Shown here piece after piece: positions 21,301-31,148 of a stretch of DNA of 41,704 nt (position 1 is the first letter of the stretch; each line of letters opens with the position of its first letter). Location: the NCBI GenBank assembly GCA_001724265.1, contig MEDY01000444.1, positions 1 through 41,704 on the forward strand, read 5' to 3'. The stretch is from Rhizaria sp. SCN 62-66 (taxonomy: Eukaryota > Rhizaria, unplaced). The position numbers and the translations under genes were made by a program. The notes under the pieces are model-generated. The model saw only the letters and a list, made by a program, of their open reading frames with translations. It ran no database searches and was not told where the DNA came from.

Positions 21301-22488
21301 TCCGGGACTAAGCACTGGTTCAAGTGCGACAAGTGTAGTCACTAGTTTGATGCGATTATATGCAATGTTGTGCGCGGGCAGTGGTGTCGGTACTGCGCTG
21401 GACTAGCGCGCTGCCCAGACGACTGTCAGACTTGCTTTGACCGAAGTTTCGCCGCGAACCCCCGCTCACGACATTGGAGCACTCGTAACCAGGTCCAGCC
21501 GTGGCAGGTAGCGCGCGGTTCGGCGATGAGGTGCTGGTTCGACTGCGATGATTGTCATCACTAGTTTGATGCGGAACTGAGGGAAGTCACGCTTGGCCAA
21601 TGGTGTCCGTTTTGCCGCGGTTACCGACTCTGCGACGCCGCCGACTGCGATTTCTGTTTCAATCGCAGTTTTGCCTGTCACCGCCGTTCGAAGCAGTGGA
21701 GCAGTCGTAACGTGGACCAGCCACGGCAGCTTTCACTCTACGCCAATATCAAACGATGGTTTCGCTGTGACAAGTGTGATCACTAGTTCGAATCGGACCT
21801 GGGCCACGTCGCAAGTGGGTCATGGTGCAAATACTGTGCTGGGCTGGAGATCTGCGGCGCTCGAGCTTGTCAACCGTGCTTTCAACGGTCGTTTGCCGGA
21901 GGACCGTACGCGTTGCACTGGTCGGCTCGTAACCCCGTCGAAGCGCACACCGTCAGGATTTCTAACTCCAGCGAGATGTATGAGTTTGTTTGCGACAACA
22001 ATCATAGGTTTAGGGCAACTCCCCATGGGATCACCTACATGCGCTCGTGGTGCCCTCAGTGCAGGCGCACAACAGCGGCCATGCTTTGCACATTCCTAAC
22101 TGAGTGTGGTTTCAAGCCCGAGTCAGAGAAGATGTTCCCCTTCTCCGGCAGGGCACGCTATGATTTTTACATCGAAGATCACAATATCGTCGTCGAGCTT
22201 GACGGCGCACAGCACCACGTTGCGGTCCCTCACTTCAACCGTGACCGCACACTCGAAGATATCCAGAGGATTGACAGCTTAAAAGAGCATGATCTCACTT
22301 CCAACGGAATCCGGTACGTGCGCATCGTACAGGAGTGTGTGCGCGCCAACATCGGCGAATGGAAGCGTACCCTGCGCGACTATATCACCGGCAGTGAGTC
22401 TGGACACACTCTGGTGTCGTCCCAATACCGCCACCTCCGTGCTCTCACCGAGAAGGTCCAATCGGATGAGGAATTTCGCCATTTTTAA
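18371..22488 (+). CDS. Zinc-ribbon array protein with PD-(D/E)XK nuclease domain
   Basis: Exon 1 is 18371-18859 and exon 2 starts at 19146. The intron has donor GTACGA and acceptor ATTAG and is phase 0. In-frame ATGs at 18332 and 18338 are alternative starts. The N-terminus is basic and Ala-rich with a coiled coil, then a Ser/Thr/Gly linker, a nuclear-localisation-like GKRKLPDPN and an acidic run. At AAT-TGA-C (19986-19992) the frame must move +1 to continue as DEDEDEDDEDEDG. After a His-rich stretch come six units of about 74 residues with W-S-x-R-N, W-F-x-C-x-x-C-x-H, W-C-x-x-C and C-x-x-C-F-x-R-S-F. This is the DUF4379-type zinc ribbon. TAG replaces GAG after the His in units 3-5. The C-terminus (about 22125-22370) has YDFYIEDHNIVVELDGAQHH and a later IRYVRI strand, a Vsr/DUF559-like PD-(D/E)XK nuclease core. 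With TAG read as sense and one shift the product is about 1276 aa. Otherwise it is a pseudogene. Confidence 0.75.
20785..22078 (+). repeat. Six tandem zinc-ribbon coding units of about 222 bp
   Basis: The codon after the conserved His recurs at 20899 (GAG), 21121 (GAG), 21343 (TAG), 21562 (TAG) and 21784 (TAG), spaced 222, 222, 219 and 222 bases. The sixth unit is degenerate and has Arg there. Units share strings such as TGGAGCACTCGTAACC and GACCGAAGTTTCGCC, so they are recent duplications or are homogenised by conversion. Confidence 0.85.
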
Positions 22489-22526
22489 TGCACTGAACAG
22501 GTCTAACCATTGATGGCCGCTAACGC

Positions 22527-22753
22527 AACAAGTAACCAAACGCGACCAAAGAGTGAGCCTGTAATTTTTGCAGTCCGTGCCTCGCACTCCCTCCTGATGA
22601 GGCATCAGAGCCCATATTTACAAGTACAATATATATATATATTCTTGTACTTGTAAATATGGGCTATGATGCCTCACCATGTACAATGCGGCAGACAGCA
22701 TATATTGCGCCAGTTGCAGACAACAACCCAAGTTAACAATGTGTATTTTTCTG
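22527..22753 (-). repeat. Right terminal inverted repeat, with insertions
   Basis: This is the inverted counterpart of 17855-17990. It is longer because it contains a palindrome-forming insertion of about 55 bases and smaller insertions near 22692 and 22722. It begins about 40 bases after the TAA of the nuclease gene. Confidence 0.8.
22599..22675. repeat. Large palindrome within the right inverted repeat
   Basis: The arms at 22599-22627 and 22647-22675 are 29 bases each and differ at about one position. They surround an AT loop containing (AT)n. The left inverted repeat holds only one arm, so the right end has gained a second, inverted copy. It would extrude as a strong hairpin. Confidence 0.85.
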
Positions 22754-23493
22754 TTATAACCATCGGTCCTAGGGGTCCAGAGGGATTTCGTTCGAATGAA
22801 GTTGGGAACAAAATACAGATTTGTGACTTGTGACTTGAATTCTCGCTGTAACGGGCTGGAACACAAATATATTCATACCACCACATACGCCAGCGTAAGC
22901 ACTGGACCTGTTGGACCGAAAAATGATTCATTTTTTAAATATTTTATTTTTTATTTAAAAAAAAATTAAAAAATCATTAATTGGCATAGGCATTATTTCT
23001 TGTGCTGTGGTGGCGGACAGGCCAGCAGGGGCCAATCTTTGGATTTCTTGTTGGCTCGTTCAGCTGTGGACAGTGAGTATTTCCTTAAACCTATGTGTTT
23101 AAATGTTTACATTTTATCTGTTCTTTATTTGAATTGAGCTGTTCGCTTTGCTTATAGTGCAGTGTGAGTGTGCCGTTTTTTGGGGCATTGACAAAAGACG
23201 GAAAGAAGCTCTCCTTTTTTGCCCAGCGCCATTTCCGGCATCTACGCGCCGTCAGTATCTTGTTTTGTGCACCACCCGAGCGTTAATTAACTAAAAAACA
23301 CCCTGTTTTTAATTTTTATACCAATTCGCGGCTCTTGTGGCGCGTAATTTACGTCTTCGACCTCCGCTCTCATCCTCGCACCCTTTCTCTTCGTCCCCGC
23401 TCCCTGTCTTTTTTCGTCCCTGCTCCCTGTCTCTGTTCGCCCCTGTCCCCTGACCCCTGTCCTCTCACGCACCCTGTTTGCTGTGCTTTGCAG
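22754..23493. other. AT-rich spacer upstream of the first PLAC8 gene
   Basis: The stretch 22920-22985 is nearly pure A/T, with mirrored runs around ATGATTCATTTTTTAA and TTAAAAAATCATTAAT. The block GGACCGAAAAAT at 22914 repeats one found inside the left inverted repeat (17943), so a fragment of an older copy may lie here. From about 23340 the sequence is C/T-rich and ends in TTTGCAG directly before the ATG, which looks like a splice acceptor of a leader intron. Confidence 0.45.
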
Positions 23494-24297
23494 ATGGACA
23501 ACAAGGCCGCCCCCCCGCAGTACAGTGCTCCCCCCCAGGGTCACACCGCGCCCCCCCAGCAACAGGGCTACCCCGCGCCCCAGCAGTACCCCCAGCAGGG
23601 CTACGCGCCCCAGCAGCAGCCTCAGGGCTACGCGCCGCCGCCGCAGCAGCCGCAGCAGCAGCAGCAGCAGCAGCCGCCGCCGCAGCAGCAGCAGCAGGGT
23701 TACGCGCCCCAGCAGCAGCAGGGCTACCCTCCCCAGCAGCAGCAGCAGTACCCGCAGCAGTACCCGCAGCAGTACCCCCAGCAGGGCTACCCCCAGCAGC
23801 AGGGCTACCCGCAGCAGCAGCAGGTCGTTGTACAGACGGCGATGGTCCCCATGTACGCTCCCAACCCGTACGCCACCCAGCAGCTCTGGAAGAAGATCAT
23901 GACGAGCGAGTTCTGCGGCTGCTGCAGCGAGTGCGGCGCGTGCTGCATGGTGTTTTGCGGCTTCGGCTGCTGCCTCTTTGGCAGCACCTACAACCTCTCG
24001 GACCAAGGGCCGTGTATAATCGGAACTTGCTGTTACCCGTGTCTTTGTGGATGTTCCCGGTCGCACATCCAGCGCACGCTGGGCGTTCCCGACGACGGGT
24101 GCTGCATCGGCTGCCTGCTGCACATGTTCTGCCACCTCTGCGCGCTCGTGCAGGAGTCCCGCGCGGTCGGGCAGTGGTTCCTCGCCGGGAAGCCGCTGCC
24201 GCAGGCGCCCGTGCCGACCGGGCTCGCCATGGTGTCTACGTCGCAGCCCGTGGGCCAGCCCATGCAGCACAGCCAGTCCGGCTCCATGGCCCAGTAA
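23494..24297 (+). CDS. PLAC8-family cysteine-rich protein 1, 267 aa
   Basis: ATG 23494 to TAA 24295. Residues 1-112 are a Pro/Gln/Tyr-rich disordered tail with QQGYxPQ-type repeats. The C-terminal half holds the PLAC8 (Cys-rich) domain, about residues 139-226: EFCGCCSECGACCMVFCGF, then GSTYNLSDQGPCIIGTCCY, then RSHIQRTLGVPDDGCCIGC and the late CHLCALVQESRAV. PLAC8 proteins are small membrane-associated proteins with roles in cell size, metal and calcium handling in plants and animals. The role here is inferred only at family level. The ATG sits just after a TTTGCAG acceptor-like sequence, so an upstream non-coding or short coding exon is likely. It faces its paralogue at 25286-26536. Confidence 0.85.
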   Translation: MDNKAAPPQYSAPPQGHTAPPQQQGYPAPQQYPQQGYAPQQQPQGYAPPPQQPQQQQQQQPPPQQQQQGYAPQQQQGYPPQQQQQYPQQYPQQYPQQGYPQQQGYPQQQQVVVQTAMVPMYAPNPYATQQLWKKIMTSEFCGCCSECGACCMVFCGFGCCLFGSTYNLSDQGPCIIGTCCYPCLCGCSRSHIQRTLGVPDDGCCIGCLLHMFCHLCALVQESRAVGQWFLAGKPLPQAPVPTGLAMVSTSQPVGQPMQHSQSGSMAQ

Positions 24298-25285
24298 GCG
24301 CGCCGCGAGGAGCGCATGAGTAACACATGAGTAACGCATCAGTAGCTAACGACACGACACTTGAGTTCCTCCGCATGAGTGACTGTGCATGAGTAAGTAT
24401 GCGTGAGCAAGTCAGTGGTCAGTCTGCCCATCAGCCTATTAGTCCATCAGTGGTGCGAGACACCTTGTCGTTGCTGCTGCCGCTGCTGCTGCTACCACAG
24501 TCTGTCTGCGTCCCAGCGCTCCAGCCAGCCAGCAACTATTCTTAGTCTCCACTGCCCGACACATAGTGCCTCCTTTTTTTTTCTCCGTTGCTGTGAGCTT
24601 TGTTTCTTTTTCACACACAGTTTTCGTTGTTGCTTGATAGAGTAAACAACAATATAAACAGTGGCAACAGCGAGGAAAGTTATAACATCACCGTTCAGTA
24701 AGTCATATCAATCTAAGTATCAATACGAATAAACCCGTATCTTTTGCGACTAATTCATTCACAATACGTCGTGTTGCTATGTTCCCAATATGTAGCGAGA
24801 ATGGATCGATCATACGAAGCATGTGTATGAAATATGTTGAAAAGTTCAAGGTGTAACGTTGATTTCAATAAATAAAACAGCGGCGTCATTATTGATAGAG
24901 AAATCAGCCACCAAATAAACAATTGAAAGCATTGAAAACCCTGTAAAATCATTGACGCATGCGTTGTCACCAGTCTAGCGCTCCTGTGTGTTGACTTCTG
25001 CTGAGAGTGCTGCTGCTGTTGCTGCTACATACGCTGATACCGTTGATGTCCTAACTGCTGCAGTCAACTCAGCACGATCCGTTGTGTTTACGCCTCCTCG
25101 TGCAAGAGACTGGCGGAGACCGGCGCCACCAAAGGGTGAGGCGCCTGCTGCAGCTGTTGCGGAACTCTATTCACGCATGTTGTGGGTCAAAATCGACGCA
25201 TTAATGCCGGTCAGAGATATGAGTAACGCAGCAGATGAAGTCACTGGCTGATCACTGGGAGACTAGTTGTAACAATAGAGCACGC
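24298..25285. other. Convergent spacer between PLAC8 genes, with a possible exon
   Basis: The first 120 bases repeat ATGAGTAA-like units (near 24314, 24328 and 24390). The stretch 24988-25251 is open for 87 codons with coding-like composition (LTSAESAAAVAATYADTVDV, ending TGA). It has no ATG at its start. With TAG read as sense the frame is open from 24919. It may be an unpaired exon or chance. The remainder is AT-rich and holds nothing I can support. Confidence 0.4.
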
Positions 25286-26360
25286 TTACTGTTTTGGTGG
25301 CGGCGGGGCTGGGTACTGTTGCTGATGTTGAGGCGGGGACGTGTACGGCTGTGGCTGCTGCTGGTGTGGCTGTTGAGACGGCTGCTGAAACTGTTGCTGA
25401 GGATACGGTGAAGCAGGAGGTGCCATCTGCATCTGCTGCGGCATCGGCTGCTGCGCTTGTGCATACACGTACTGCTGCTGCAGCTGCTGCTGTTGCTGCT
25501 GCTGGACAAGATACGACGTCCCGTCGCGGGGCATGCTCGCGATCAAGGTGGCCGCGGAGGCCTTCATAGCCTTCTGCTGTTGCTCCCACATCACCGTCCA
25601 CTCGCTCTTGCGCCACGAGTCGACCAGCTCCTCGTCCGTGGCCGCCTGCTGCGCCAGCCACTGGCTGTGCGTGTGCGCGTGCGCCGCGAACGCCGCGTCG
25701 CGCGCGCGCTTGAGCCCGCGCTTGAGCTCCTGGCCGTCGCGCAGCAGCCGCTGGTAGGCCTGCCAGTGCGTGTCCGCCTGCGCGCCCGTCGCGGGCGGCG
25801 TCGTCACGCGCGGCTTGCCCAGCTTGGTCCAGCGCTCCACGGCGATGCTCTCCTGCGCCAGTGCACAGCTGTAGCAGCAGAGGTGGTAGCCGCACGCGAA
25901 GAGCAGGTTGTCCTGCTCCGCATTAAGCGTCTTCTGGATGGAGATGCGCGAAATGCCACAGAGTAGTGGGTAGAAGAGAGTGCCCAGCAGGCAGTTGCCC
26001 TGCTCCGAGTCGTCGAAGGTGACGCCGAAGACCATGCAGGGGCACAGACACGAGAGAATGCACGGGTCGGTGTTTTCGCAGAGGTCGCTCCACAGGTCAG
26101 CAGTGAATGCGGGCAGCAGCAGGCGCCGGTCGTTGTACATGCGGTCCGCGATCTGCTGCAGCGGCGCAGAGGCGCCCGGGTCGCCCACGTTAACGAGGTA
26201 GCGGCCGTCGCCGATCGGGGAGATGCCGAAGGGCGCCATGGTGGGCGCCGGGGAGAGCAGGCCGCTGCCGGGCAGGGGTGCGGCGGGGACTGGGCTCGCA
26301 GGCATCGCGCTGACGGGAGCAGCGTACTGCATGGCGCCGGGCTGCATCATAGGCTGCTGC

Positions 26361-26392
<32 letters not shown>

Positions 26393-26536
26393 AGGTGGGT
26401 GCTGCTGCTGAGGCGGGTGCTGGTAGTATTGAGGGTCTTGATACTGCTGCGGCGGCGACACATATCCAGTGCGTGTTTCGCCATACGTTGGCGGTGTGGT
26501 AGAAGGATGGCCAAACACGGAGGGGTCCTGACTCAT
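25286..26536 (-). CDS. PLAC8-family cysteine-rich protein 2, 416 aa
   Basis: Minus strand, ATG 26536 to TAA 25288-25286, one exon. The start MSQDPSVFGHPS is the first ATG after an AT-rich leader. Upstream in-frame Met codons lie in AT-rich sequence and look non-coding. Residues 1-100 are Pro/Gln-rich with poly-Gln. The PLAC8 domain spans about residues 150-230: DLCENTDPCILSCLCPCMVF, then DDSEQGNCLLGTLFY, ISRISIQKTLNAEQDN and CCYSCALAQESIAVERW. Beyond it is a helical segment (LLRDGQELKRGLKRARDAAF) and a second Gln-rich tail to the end, absent from paralogue 1. Function is known only at family level (membrane-associated, Cys-rich). The two genes are tail to tail and probably arose by inverted duplication. 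Confidence 0.85.
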
Positions 26537-27201
26537 TCTGTTGTATAGAAATAATACACGGAGATTATTACGTGTGTGTGAGTGAACAAGAACGTGACAA
26601 CAAAGGAGGAGAGTTTCACATGAGTGGAGCGGTCCATCTAGGATTTTGAAGTGGATTTTTGACATCATAAACAATGTGCAGTAGATGACACGTTTTAATA
26701 TAGAAATCATTTCACAATTAAAAACTAAATTAACATCGTTTCACTCAGATTGACGATCATTTGACACCACACATTTCTTTCAATTTGGCCTCGCCCCCCC
26801 ATCAAGCCACCACCGCCCTCGTCATAAACGACCTCTCCAGATCCTGATTTGCATCTCTGCGTCGCACTAACGCAGCGGTGGGCATTAAACATGTGCAGCA
26901 GTATATTATTCATGTTTCATCTAGGCTAACATTGGCATGTTATCTCTCCGGAGCATTTATTCAAGTGTTGTATTCCTACACCAAACTTTGCTCACTCAAG
27001 TGTCCTTGCTCAAAGTCACAATTGATTCAGCTTACAGAAGCCCCAAACACGAATACACAAAAAACACGGTACACAAAAGCAAAATAATCCATACTATTGA
27101 CTAAATATCTTTCATACGCGCAACAACAACACCAGCAACAAAGACTCTTCTTCATAGTAGCTAATTGCAAGTGTACACGCAACATCCTGCTGCCTTGATG
27201 C
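26537..27201. other. Spacer upstream of PLAC8 protein 2, nothing identified
   Basis: This AT-rich spacer of 665 bases holds the 5' side of the minus-strand PLAC8 gene and the 3' side of Sec10. Short ORFs lack motifs. I see no RNA gene. Confidence 0.55.
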
Positions 27202-30200
27202 TCAGTACTGCTCCTGAACGAGCACGGAGAGCTGCGCGTTGATGAGCGCCTTGTTGCTGTTGTAGTCGGCGCGCAGGCGCACAAAGTCCATAAGCACCGC
27301 GGGCGGCAGCGCGCCCAGGCGCGTGCCCTCGGTGGCGAGCGCGCGCAGACTGGTGGCCGGGATGATAAAAAGGTCGCAGAGCGCGTTGAGGTCGCTGAAG
27401 AGTGCGTCGAGGCGCGGCAGCCGCATCTGCCCCACGGCGGCGGCGAGCAGCGTGACGTCGCGTCGCAGCAGGGGCGCGCCGAGCGTGGCGACGCCGCCGC
27501 AGTGCCGCCGCAGGTGTTCCACGGTCACGGCGTAGAGCTGCGAGCCGAAGACGGTGAGGAAAGCGTCGAGGTTCGCGCCCTGGAGCGCGAAGCACGCGGA
27601 CCCGTTGACGGCGGCCACGTGCGCCGCGACGGTCTCCCAGGCCAGGTCCGCCTCGGCCTCCATCAGCGTCGCCGTCTGGTCCGCGCGCGGGCGGTAGGCG
27701 GCCGACTTCTGCGTCGTGAGCGTGCGCCGGATGTAGGCCAGCGACGCGCCCAGCATGGCCTCCAGCCCAGCCAGCAGCAGCGCCTCGCCTTCGCGGCGCG
27801 TCGCCGTGAGCCGCGCCTCCAGGTTCGAGCGCAGCGACGGCTCGGCCGCCACGCGCGGCATCACGCAGCGCTGGCGGAAGCGCGCCTCCTGCGCCGCCAT
27901 GAGTCCGCACTGTCGCGCGATGATGAAGAAAAAGTGGTCCGGGGCCTGAAAAAAGAGAAGAGGAAAGGCGCGAAAGAGATTATATACGCAGCATTAAGTC
28001 AGAATTGGTGTTAGAAAGTATTCTCAACTAAAAGGCAACGGATTTTTAAAATAATTATGCGAGTTCGACGAGATGATCGACCAAGGAGTGTTTTTCACTT
28101 GCGTTTGAATAAACATTCTCGCTTTGCATTTTGCGTTTTGCGTACCTGTTTGGGGTCCTTGGGCGGCGCCGAGACGAGCGCGACGGCCTCGCGCAGCAGC
28201 GGCGCCATGAACCGCTCGTGCACGAACGAGCTCACGGTTACGGCCAGCTTGGTCGTGGCGTGCATGGCCGCGTCGGCGTCGGGGGCCAGCCCGTCTGAGC
28301 GGCGCACCGCCGCGGCGGCCTGGCGCCACAGCCGGTCGAGCGGCTCGGGGGCCAGCTGCGTGCACAGCCACGCGCGGTGCGTGCCGGGCTCCATCGCCGT
28401 CCGCCGCACGCGCCCAAACACGTCCTTGGTCTCGGGGCACTCGGCGTCGCGCGCCATCGACACGGCCTGCGCAGAGAGCAGCGCAAAAAGAGGGAGAAGG
28501 CAAAAATGAGTTGGTTTTTGACCAGATCAAAGTGAATTCGCAAATAAAGATCTCAAATTAAATCAAAATTTTGAATATACATCCAGATTAAATACGACAA
28601 GTTGATGTTAATAACAGCGCGCATAGATCCATGCATAGTCCGTACCTCGAGCACGTCGAGCGCCATGGCTTCGAGCACGTCGACCTCGCGGTCCAGCCAC
28701 GAGCGCGCGTGGGAGGCGAACACCGTCGCCACCAGCTCGCGCACCAGCCCCATGTCCACCTCGGCCTCCTCTCTGGAGGAGCCAGCGCCAGCGCCAGCGC
28801 CGGTACCGGCCGTGAGTGCACCGGTGGCCGCGGCACCGCCCTTAGCGCCAGCGCCGTTGCCGTTGTCGCTGCCGCCCTTGGCGCCGGCGCGGCCCCCCTT
28901 ACCGTCGTCATCGTCGTCATCATCGTCGTCGTCGCCGGCAGCGGCGCCGCGGCGGCGGTTGCGCGCGCGCGTGCGCGTGCGCTCGAACACGACGCTTGCG
29001 CCGCCGGCGACGACGCTGCCGCGGAAGCTGGCCAGCTGCTGCTGCTGCTCTTTCTCGGTGACGTAGCCAGAGCTGCCGCCGGCCCCGCCGCCGCCGCGCC
29101 GCTGCTGCCGCTGCTGCTGCAGTTGCTGCGCCTGCTGCAGCTGCTGTAGCGGCGCGATGCACTTGACCAGCTCGACCACGAGCGGCAGGACCAGCGCGTA
29201 CGCCGCGCCCAGCAGGCGCAGCACCTTGAGGTCCTCGGCGGCGGCGGCGCGGCGAGTCTGTCGCACGAGCAGCTGCGCCTGCGCCAGCGCGGCAGCGTGC
29301 TGCTCCTTGCTCTGGCCAGGTCCGCGACCCGCGCTCACGACCTCGCCCGCGGCAGTGGCGGCCATTGCGGCCGACGCGGCGGCGGCGCGGCCCGCGAAGC
29401 GGCCGATGGCGCCGTCGACGAACACCTGCACGCGCCCCAGCGCAGTCGAGGCCACCGTTTGCACGATCGACGCGGGCTCCGCGAAGACCTGCGGCGCCAG
29501 CGCGGCCTGCGCGCGCACAATCGCCAACACAGCCTCCGTGAGCCCGCGCAAAGCTTCCGTCAGCGCGCGCGGCGTGGGCAGCTGCGTCGTGCGGCGCGCG
29601 GGCGGAGCAGCGGGCGCGGCATCCGCAGCGGCAGCGGCGGCGGCAGCGGCGGCGGCATCGGGGTTGCCGTTGCCCCCAGCAGCCGTGGCGGCGGCAGCAG
29701 CGGCGGCGGCGGCGGCAGCAGCGGCGGCGGCCTTGCTGGCCTTGGAGGCCTTGGCGTTGGCGCGCTTCTCGGGCACCGCGACGAGCTTGTGGATGGCCGA
29801 TGAGGAGACGAACGCGTCGAGCGGGGCGACGGTGTCAAAGACGTAGCGCTGAAAGGGGCTGCCGGGGAAGCCCGCGAGCGAGAGCGCGCACTGGCGCGCG
29901 TCAGCGATGTTGCCGTTACGCAGCGCCGTCGCGAAGTGCTCGCGGATGGCCAGCTCCAACGCCGTTGAGATCGTCCCCAGCAGCGCCGCCGCGCGAGAGA
30001 AAGGCGGCGGACCCGTGCTCGCCACCGCCGCAGTCGCGCCCGTATTCGCGGTCGCGTTGTTCGATGTACCTGTGCCGGTGTGACTGCTGTTGCTGTTGCC
30101 GTTGCTGTGCTGCTGGTGCGCGGGGGCCAACTCGTCGAGCATTGCGCGCAGCGTGTGGACAAGCCGCGCCGCGCCGTGCACTTTGCGCGGATCCTGCGAC

Positions 30201-31148
30201 AGCAGCAGCGGGTCCACGCGCCCGATGTCTCCCGAGTCGAGCGCCAGCACGTGCCGGATGACGACCTTGCCCGCGAGCGTGTGCGCACGCAGCTGCGCGG
30301 GCGCCTCGAGCGCCGTCCCGACCGACACGGCCGCCTGCGCCGCACGCGCGATGCGCTTATCGAGCTTGCGGAAGGTCAGCGTGAGCGTCTCGATCGCGCT
30401 CGACAGTGCGGCCACGGCCGCCGAGTGCTCGGTGCGGGCCGCCGCGGCATCCTCCGAGGCCGCCTGCAGAGTGCGCAGCGTCGTCTGCTGCAGCGACGCC
30501 AGGTCTGTCGCGGCGCCTTGCAGCGCGGCCACAAACGACGCGGGGTCCAGCCGGCGCGCCTGCGTCGGAGCCGCGGCCGCAGCGGCGGCGGCGGCGGCGG
30601 CCGCGGTCGAGGCGGAGGTCGAGCTGTCACCACTGCTGGAGCTGGAGCTGGAGCTCGAGCCAACGCCGGCGCCGGGGGCAGAAACGGGGGACATGAGCTG
30701 TTGCGGGCCGCCCGCGGCGGTGCCGGGCGCGACCGAGAGCGAGAGCGAGAGTGCGAGCGCGGCGTCGGTCGAGACGCGCGGTGAGCCCACGGCCGCGGCG
30801 GCGGCGGCGGCCGCGGCGGCGGGCAGGGCGGCCGCGGGGTCCAACTCGGGCAGCGCGGCCGCGGCGCGGGACGTGATGCGGTTGATCACGCTCCGCAGGT
30901 CGAAGTTTTCCTATAGAGAGCGCAAAAGAGCGGACAGCAAGTTGTTGGAGTGAGTTAAGCGAATGATACAGAGAGCGATGTTTGTTAGAGTGGGCAGGAG
31001 CAGCGTAGAAAAAAGAGCTCAAGTGGGGACGTACGCCAAAGTCTTCGAGTTTCCAGGCGCGAAAGACGTCGACACAGCCGGCAGCAGTGCCCGGGATCGG
31101 CACCTCACCGATCGAGGCGCGCTTGGGCGGCGGCAGCGTGCTCGCCAT
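27202..31148 (-). CDS. SEC10: Exocyst complex subunit Sec10 (EXOC5)
   Basis: Four exons on the minus strand: 31148-31035, 30910-28646, 28466-28146 and 27945-27202 (TGA), all phase 0. Donors are GTACGT, GTACGG and GTACGC. Acceptors are CTATAG, GCGCAG and TTTCAG. The product is about 1147 aa against roughly 700-900 in the family. Sec10 features include the early coiled coil (FVAALQGAATDLASLQQ), VDPLLLSQDPRKVHGAARLV, the conserved C-terminal helices (FLTVFGSQLYAVTVEHLRRH and DALFSDLNALCDLFIIPA) and the end FVRLRADYNSNKALI, matching the Sec10 signature near the C-terminus. Sec10 works in the octameric exocyst that tethers secretory vesicles to the plasma membrane. The extra length comes from inserted poly-Ala, poly-Gln and Gly-rich tracts, with an acidic Asp run near 28910. 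A single ATG (31148) fits the start. Confidence 0.85.

Larger units (their letters stand above)
17855..22753. mobile_element. Candidate mobile element with inverted repeats and a zinc-ribbon/nuclease gene
   Basis: Imperfect inverted repeats (17855-17990 and 22527-22753) enclose a single gene of 4.1 kb (18371-22488) and little else. The outermost bases are CAGAAAAATAC on the left and GTATTTTTCTG on the right. A target-site duplication is not obvious. No DDE transposase, reverse transcriptase or tyrosine recombinase is visible. The only enzyme is the PD-(D/E)XK-type nuclease domain at the C-terminus of the gene. I infer a selfish element whose mobility depends on that nuclease, either its own or together with enzymes supplied elsewhere. 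Confidence 0.7.

Noticed and set aside
18371-22488. Zinc-ribbon/nuclease gene as a simple pseudogene
   Set aside because: All Cys codons and the nuclease core are intact, and the only stops are TAGs in one repeat column plus a single +1 shift. TAGs also occur in two host genes. Not fully excluded.
22628-22641. AT microsatellite as a separate feature
   Set aside because: It is the loop of the palindrome in the right inverted repeat and is described there.
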